In this document: positions 26,664-35,228 of the stretch, one piece after another
How the letters are laid out: each line of letters opens with the position of its first letter
Numbering within the stretch: position 1 is the first letter of the stretch
NCBI GenBank assembly: GCA_018105865.1
Contig: CM030868.1
Location: 10,645,745 to 10,709,744 of the forward strand
Origin: Metaphire vulgaris
Lineage: Eukaryota; Annelida; Clitellata; Crassiclitellata; Megascolecidae
DNA length: 64,000 nt
Reading direction: 5' to 3'
Program-made: the position numbers and the translations under genes
Notes under the pieces: model-generated
The model's database searches: none
Told to the model about the DNA's origin: nothing
The model's input: only the letters and a program-made list of their open reading frames with translations

Positions 26664-29600
26664 GCGATGTACTCTATTGTACGTTCTGCCTAGAATACAC
26701 TAAGCCTGGGCGCAGGCTAGGCAGTTCGTACTCTACAGTGTAGAGTTCATGCTACCGCCAGTTATGCTGTACTATAGAGTGCATCATGCCTAGGCATGTT
26801 GTACATTGCATTAAGCAATTTAGCAATTAAGTAAGTAAGCAATTTAGTTCATTCTTCTTCTTCATGTGCCATGTATTGCTACGTCGGCGACCATGGATGT
26901 CCACTCTTCTCTGTTTCTGGCTTTCCTTATCAGTTCGATGTTGTCTGTAGTTCTTGTCGCTTCTCTTAGGCTGTCCGTAAACTTTATTCTTTGTCTTCCT
27001 CTTGCTCTTTTCCCCTCTATTTTTCCTGTTATAGCTAGATTTTCCAATCCGTCTTTTCTTATTAGATGTCCAAAGAATTCAAGCTGCTGCTTTCTTATGG
27101 TTTTTAGCAATTTTCTTTTTGTACCAAAAGTTTTTAGTACTTCCTCATTGGTTATTCTTTCTGTCATTACTTTAGTTAATTAAGCAGTCCACCATGCCTG
27201 TCACACCGGCAAAGACTGAATAACTGTACAGTAGTCTAGCCGGGACAGGACAAACGCAGAAACTAGTTGCGAGGCGACTTTTTTTTCAGCGATTCGACCG
27301 ATCTGGCTATATATGCAATATAGGCGAGAAAGAAAATGCGATGATGTTCATTGTCTTACATCTTGTCTACTTGAGAGTCAAAAGAAACTTCTTTTCATTG
27401 AATTGTTATAGGATAATCGATGACTCTCTTTAGTTCAGTCTTGCCGCTCGAATCTTGTGCCAAACGCTCTCTTGTCAACGCTTTCGAGTTTTCCCACAAT
27501 ATAATCAACTGTTTGAATTATTCCTCCCGGATCGAAAAGTTGTCTACGGCTGAATGTTGATTTTATGGAATGCATTTTTGCTTTTTTGCAAATTTGCATT
27601 TTTGAAATTTCAAGTAGGCTTAGCCTAAATACTACGTCTTCCTTCGACAATTTGAGTTTTTTATGTTAAAACTCAGATTTTCGATTACATTTTCAGACTT
27701 TCCCTAATGGACCATTTTTAGCCAAAACTTTTAAAGGTCATTAATCTTATATTGGCACTCACCATTCAATATCCTATACTCATTATGTTCATTAATTAAT
27801 TATTTGTTCTAAGCTCCAATTTGTTGGAAAGCATTCATCTCTTTTCATTCGCAGTGTACATGACTTTATGACAAAAAGATTTCCGAAACATCTTTAAGTG
27901 TTTAATTGCTTAGAGTTCACACCGGACAGAAAGCATAGTAACTGGGACACTACCCGTAATGGCGAATATGCAAAGCATTTTAATTTCAGTCTATCTAGTC
28001 AAAGATATGAAATATCCTTTAAGGTATTTAATTGCGATGCTATTTCATCCCGTTTTCGATTACCTTTTAGTCGATAGTCTGTTCTTACGGTCTTTTCGCC
28101 TCTGATACAGCGAGACAGGTGTTATATGTGAGATGTTCTATCTAAATTTTAATCTGTAAAGGATTTTTACTTCAGGTGGATCTTCGAAAGCAAGGCGACG
28201 TTCCTCAACTTCTTCAAACCGGATTTAATGTTTCTCCTGGATTTCAGATTCTAATCCCTCTTGACTACCTTGAGGCAAATAATTCAAATATTTTGGATCT
28301 TTGTGTTCATAAAAGCAATCATCGTCAGATGCTCATATGGGCATTTTCTTCGTTTTAGCCTCGATTCAATTTCTAAAATCTGAAATGATGATATTTAACT
28401 GCCTCTGCGTTCTTTAAGTACTAGCAAACTTGATTGCAAACTTTTACCAATTATCCTATTAATCACACCAGAGCAAACATTCTCGCTTGTTTTCTTTGCT
28501 TTAGTTTATCATCGTTCGACCTCTCATAGTGTTCGTCTTTCTGAAATATTTTTGTATCTTGATTTCCCGTGTAACAATTCTATATTTTCAGAAATCGTCT
28601 GTTTCTCATGAATTTGCTGATGCCACAAGTTTATACATTCTCTGACCTCTCTGACTTGTTCGTTGTTACTCCTTAAGCTAATTTCAGTCGTCTTTGACAT
28701 TTCACATTTTAGAAACTTGATGATGATAAATATACATTCACGCCTTATATGCTAGAGCACTCAGGATCATGCAAACTAGTAATCGATAATGTTTTATCAT
28801 CCAATTTAGTTCATTAAGCAAGCAACTACGGTACCCAATCAAGGCCGGATTAAGGTCCGAGTGGGCCTGGGACTGAGAAAAAGAGGCCGTCGCCTATACT
28901 GAAAATCTAAAATCTTTGACAAGCAAAAAAGGTTATCTTCCTTCCAAATCGTGGCTGACAAGCAAAAAAAGGTTATTTCCCTTCCAAATCGTGCTGCAAA
29001 TCGTGGCTGACAAGCAAAAAAGGTTATCTCGAAAATCGGTTGGCCTATTTTCATGATGGGCCGGGGGGCTACAGCCCCCTCAACCCTCGCCTTAATGTGG
29101 CCCTGTATTCAATAGGCCTATTGCTTCTGTTCTTTCAATTCTTTCCTTGAACGATTTTTATCAGGCCCTAGGGACAAGCATGTCGAGATAGCGAAAAGAC
29201 CATACGAATTTTCAACTTTATTTTATAGTATATTGCAACACATGTCTCCATTATATCTCCCCTTAATCTCTTTTACTCGGAAGTGGTCAATCCAGTGGGC
29301 TTCAGTCTTTCTATCTGGTTTAAAGTTTGACATTCCTCGGCCATCCTGATTACTCAACGCTGTACTATTTCTTAAGATCTCTGTATTTTTAGCCTATATG
29401 GTTCCCATGTACTGTATAAATGAAATATAAGACATTATTTGTGGGTGTGCAATTGTGCCTATGATGACAATGCGAAACTCTTGCTAGTGGCTGTAATTGC
29501 TTCATTTCTAAATTAGCCAACATTGATAAATAAACTAATGCAATTGAAGATAAGACGAAGGTGAAGGTGACAACGTGAACAGAATAAATGTTTCTGATCA

Positions 29601-32600
29601 TCTGTTAAATGCAGATGGAAAACTTGAGACCTCCTTGGGGAATATGTGGCGAAGAAGATTATGCATACTTCAACAATACTGATCCCTATACAACTGCAAA
29701 GTGTCAGTTGGAATGTGAAACTCGAAATCAGTTAAACAAATGTCATTGCAAAAGTGGTTATATGCCAGGTCAGTAACTGCAAGACTGTTGCAAAAGAAGA
29801 ATACTAAATAATACTATTATATGCATGGCTGCAAATGAATATACACAAACATGCACATACAGTATATATATACATATTACATTTATTATATATATATATA
29901 TTCATCATATGTTTAGATATGTGTGCATATCTGGCTGCTATTCTTATCGCTTCTGCGAAAATGTCAAGCAAACCTCGCCATAAATCCCGACGAAATAGCA
30001 ATACAATGGCATGAGTTGGGATAGTTCTATAATTCGCTTCTAAATATTACTCACCTAAGCGCCCAGCATAAGTCCATCTAAAAAGGCCTTATGAAACTAA
30101 TAATACGTAGAACTGAATATTGTGGCGATCAGAGGCGTAACTGTGATCAAAGAATATGGGCGGACGATGAATGCTATGATCTGCAAAGGTGGTTTGAGAA
30201 AACAATAGACCTACTGATGAAATCTTATCTTATTTTGTAGCACTTGGCAACTCGATTCAGAAGCAAACTTTGAATGATTGGAATCACCTTTTTTATAATA
30301 GTGATAATAATTGCAACTGTTATTATAAAGGTCTATAATTCAGAATTGGTCCAAATCTCTGGAACACTGAATTTCGAGCCTTTCACTCTGAGCTAGTATA
30401 AATAATAAAGCAACAGTTTGAGTAATTCTGAACGAGTTTGTAGACATTTGCAAATTCATTCAAACTCTAAATAACTGAGTTGTTGCAATAGGTTCAACTA
30501 CAATTTGTTCAATGGATTCCTACATATCGTGCGTAATTCTGGACTCGTCAGAAGGTAAGTTGCTGCAACCAATATGCGGAATTGATTAAACTATTAAGAT
30601 GTGATAATATTTCTTGCACTTTATATAGTTCTGTCCTTATGATTTATGTTTTTAGATGCACGAATTACAGTAGCTATATAATGCAATGAATAGTTTCGAG
30701 ATTTTCGTAGATTTCGAAGGCACTTGTGCATGCACTAAATAATGTATTCGCTTGGCTTTGTTCATTGATCATGGTTACCGAAACTTAGGGTGACTGATAG
30801 GCTATTTGACATAATTGTTGTCTAACATTATGCGAAGCGGTGAACTATTGTGAACTGTGTGTGGCCATCATTCCAGTTAGCCATCATCCGAATAGTTGAT
30901 GCTGAGACTTGACGCCTCGCAGGACTTTAGGTTTATGTTGTCATCGAATATTTTGGCAGTGACCTTAGTTTATGGCTACTCTATGAACTAAGCCCGGCGT
31001 CAATTTGACTGAGTCAGGGTTGAGTGCTTGACTGAGGAAATTTTCAATAGACTGGTATTTTATTAGAGAATCGCCGTAATATGTGTCTCAATTACTTGTT
31101 TTGATGCTACTGTTTTAGACGATACCTCGTGCAGCTGTCCAAATTCATGTGAAATGTCTTTTTACTCCAATTTTTTGTCTTTCTCACAATTAAGCAATTT
31201 AGATATCGAAAGTATACAGGGGAACACAAAAGACATTGAACAGAATTACTTAAGAGGCTTAGAATTAGCTAACAGAGTACAGGCATTCGAAATGGTCGAC
31301 ATAGTGGAAGCAATTAGAGCAGTGATGTCTGCTCAAAAACGACTGAACAAGATGATTAATGAAGGTATTCTTAAACCAGAGACTTCAATTCCAGTTCTTA
31401 TTGTCGAAGAACTAAGGATGATTCTGTCAGTAATGCAAACTGATTTTGAGGCAAGTCGTATGCTTTTGGGCAAACTAAAGAATTGTTACGATATAAAAGT
31501 CAGGTACTTCATTCAGAGTCTGTCTGGTCAGTTGAAGTCAATCAACATACAGCTGTTTGAAGCACAAGAAATGAGCCAGAATATTACATCCAGCAATATC
31601 AGTCATCTTCAACAGTTGATGAATTTATCATTACAGCATCTGGATACATCGATGAAATCGTTATCTAAGACATCACAGCAGGACTATTGCCCTGAAAACA
31701 TATTGGAACATAACTGTATCGCTGAGTACCATCTGCTAACAGGTTTCGTTACACATAAATTACAAGACCTTTCCGTCTACATGAATATCTTTAACAGTAC
31801 ATCCGAATACAATTATACCAATTCCTACCTAGAGTACAATTCTACAAATAACTACTCGTATTTTGGATCTGATGCCACAAAAGCACCAAATTCATATAAG
31901 ATTATCAATCAAGTAATAAATTTTACTCAAATCCAATCTGCGATTTCTCAACTTCTCAAATGCGTGAAAAGATATTCTGAATTTCTGAAGACATTTCAGA
32001 CATTTGTCGGTCCAACTGATTTCTCATTGAATACGATTGACGCGTCAATTGTTCAGCCTGCGGCCAACATTCTTCTGCAAGACTCAAGTGAATTGAATGA
32101 CCTGTTGACCAAATATTACAAAGATATCATTGGTAAGCATGATCTTTGTAAGAAGCTAATGGGTGAAACCAGCAGCCAATACATGTTGAATGCCGAGGTT
32201 GCTGTTTCCAGTTTTGAAACTTACGTTTTATCAGATCTTTTGGGTGTCATAGGCACAACTGAAAAGAAATTGACAACATTTTATGCACATCTTTTATCAC
32301 TATTGTGTGAGATGAATGCCTACATGCCACCTGGCAATTCTTCGCCAAAGAATTTCGTTAAGACGCTACTGTTAATGAGAAATCCCATTCCGATGCCACT
32401 CGACAGAACAGTAAATTTTTGAATTGCTTTATGAAGATAAAATTCAGTCTAATTTACTGTTTTATAAAATATTATGATGGCAACAGTGGCGCAGCGAAGC
32501 AAAGTGCCGCCTGGGGAGAAAATAGAATGTGCTGCCCTAAAGTTTCTATTTTCGAATATTCTTTAGACACCAAATCTAAAAAGAATTGGCGATGAGCTCT

Positions 32601-35184
32601 TTTTGCTTGCGCCATACGTTTCAAAAAAGAGGTCGACGCCGCTTTTATTTTAGTTCGTGTCCATCTTTATCGTCCGAGATTGTTTAGATTTTTAAAACAA
32701 CTAGGGGAAGTGCCGCCTGAAGCGGTTCGCCCCCTGTCCCCCCTTCGTTACGCCACTCGATAAAAATAGTTATATTGTTATATATAACTATAATATTATA
32801 TTGGCCTATTATTATTACATGGTCGTTAACGCACATTAAATCCTTCACTTAGTGAAGAATCATAAGCGCGGGGCGAGTCACGAGTCCTATACATTGCAAG
32901 TCAATCTCCAGAGTACAGTTTTCAGTCGATGTTTAAATACAACCAGTGAAACTGTTGAGTCCGAAGTGACAGATTTCGGCAGATTGTTCCAAACAGACGG
33001 CAAAGGATCGGTTGCTAAAATCGATCGGTGTGAGGTGTTCTGTTCGGCGCACTTTATAAACGGTCCTGGAGAGTGACTTCTGCACCCGCTGCAATTTGTG
33101 TAAGTTTTGTCCCCTTGTGCCGTAAGGAAGCTATTGAGACGGCTATGACAAAATCGATGCTGTTAGGGGTGTGCCTTAGAGTCCGGTTACGAATGTATGT
33201 TGATTTGCAGATTAGCCTATGTCAGCATGGTCTCCAAATCATAATGTGTCGTCCATAGATACTCACAAACTGCGAATTTTGCTTTTCGTTTGAATGCGAT
33301 GGATGCAGATCGCGACAGATAATATCCTACCATCCGTGCGTTGCCGAGAGCTAGTTCCGAAGGCAATGGCTTCCATCTTGTCTGTAGTCAGCGACAGCTG
33401 CAGTCCAGTGACATCGAGCCAGAGGTGAACAGCATGACAACAGTTGTCCAGAGTCGACATTGCTTTGCTGCTAGCGCGATGTACATTTGCGGGTCATCAG
33501 CATACTGTACTATTTTCGTTTGAAGCTACAATTTGTGTCACCGGCGTCACATATAGTGTGAATAGCAGCGGTCCGAGTACGGAGACTTGTAGGACTCCAA
33601 ATTCGAGCGATCTGTCTGCGACTGTTTGCTGCCTACACATGCTGTCTGAGTGCGACAAGTGAGGTATGACGTTATCCAGTCGAGAGGGCGTTCGGAGGTG
33701 CCAAACGTGTAGTGAAGCCTGCACAGCAAAGTATTAATATAAACTGTGTCGAATGTGGCTGGCAGGTTCAGTTGCAGTTGGGCCGTACAAGTTTCAAAGA
33801 ATGACCATATTTGTGGATATTTTAATTTTAATTGGCGCAAATGCAGTGTTACTTAGATTGTTCGTGTTTTCAAATATTAAAACGAGTGTTTTTTTGCTAT
33901 TTGACGCCTTCAGTTTTTTTCTTGAATTTAGATGATAAACTTCAAACTCAACCTTAGTCAAGTGAATCAAACAATTGATAAAGATGAATCGCTCGCTTGC
34001 AATAGCGACCACATACAATCGCTTGTTTCAACGCTCATTCGAACGTACACTTATGACCTTAAGCAGATGTTGAATGATTTGAAGACAGCTCTCCATAATG
34101 CATTACAAAGCATTGACGGCAGCATTTCTGATCTAAACAGGGGACTGAGCACCTTCAATGCTTCAACTGTGATAACAGATGATTTCATCAGGTAAGATGC
34201 AATCGATACAATTGCCATAACAGAACGCTAACAGAATTACAGACCTAAGTAGTCACATGCACTGCAGTTAGTTATTTCGCGTAGCCAGCAGCCAACAGTG
34301 GGCCGTCGCGCTGCCCCCAATCCTTTTCCGTGTCCACTGATAACGGCACGTCGCCAGAGAGAAGTGAGAGTGGTGTTGTCTATTCATCTTTGGTCGACCT
34401 CGGGCACGCGCTCAGAAAGGGTCAGCACGACTACCAGATGACAGAACGATATGTTGGTGAAGGATTCGGTGTGCAGGCACATCGTTATTGGGGCGAGCGA
34501 CATGAACGTGCAGGGAGAGACGACGCTTCGAGAGTAGCTCGGTCAGCGGCGGTATTGCTGCACGTCCGAGGACTTCGTAGTTGGTTATGAAGTCGTTGCA
34601 GTGGATACTTATAAGATGATCCACAAACCGGGACAGAACGACTCGGCGACGAACAACTCGGTGCCGTATCGACTGGGCGACGAACAACTCGGCGAGAGAG
34701 TCTATAAAGTTTGAGGGACTGGGAAAAGTTTGAAGTAGAGTTCAAAGGAGAGCTACTGCAAGGCGCTGGGGCGGGGGATGGGGTTGGTAGATCTTTGAAG
34801 TCGGTTACTGCAGGTCATCGGTCGTTGCCCAATTTAAAAGGGGAGGACGGTGAGAGGGGTGGCGAATGTAACCGGGTTTGTTTCGGGAAGTCGAGCGAGA
34901 AAATGTACACACAGATGTTAATCGATAAACTCTCAAGTTGCTTTATCATGTTAGTATATATACAGTATATAATGTCGAACTTAAAATTTTCAGCAAATTT
35001 TATAACTCGTTGAAATATAACTGACTGTTCAATATAATGCATATAAATTGCAGGAGTTTTTTAAAATAAAATAAATTTTTAAAGTTGGGTTAATAGTCGA
35101 GCCACGGCAGCGCAATGTTTGCTAAGAGTCTCATGATCCATGATGATTGACAACTGATTCGCTGTTTCATTGTATTGATAGACT

Positions 35185-35228
<44 letters not shown>

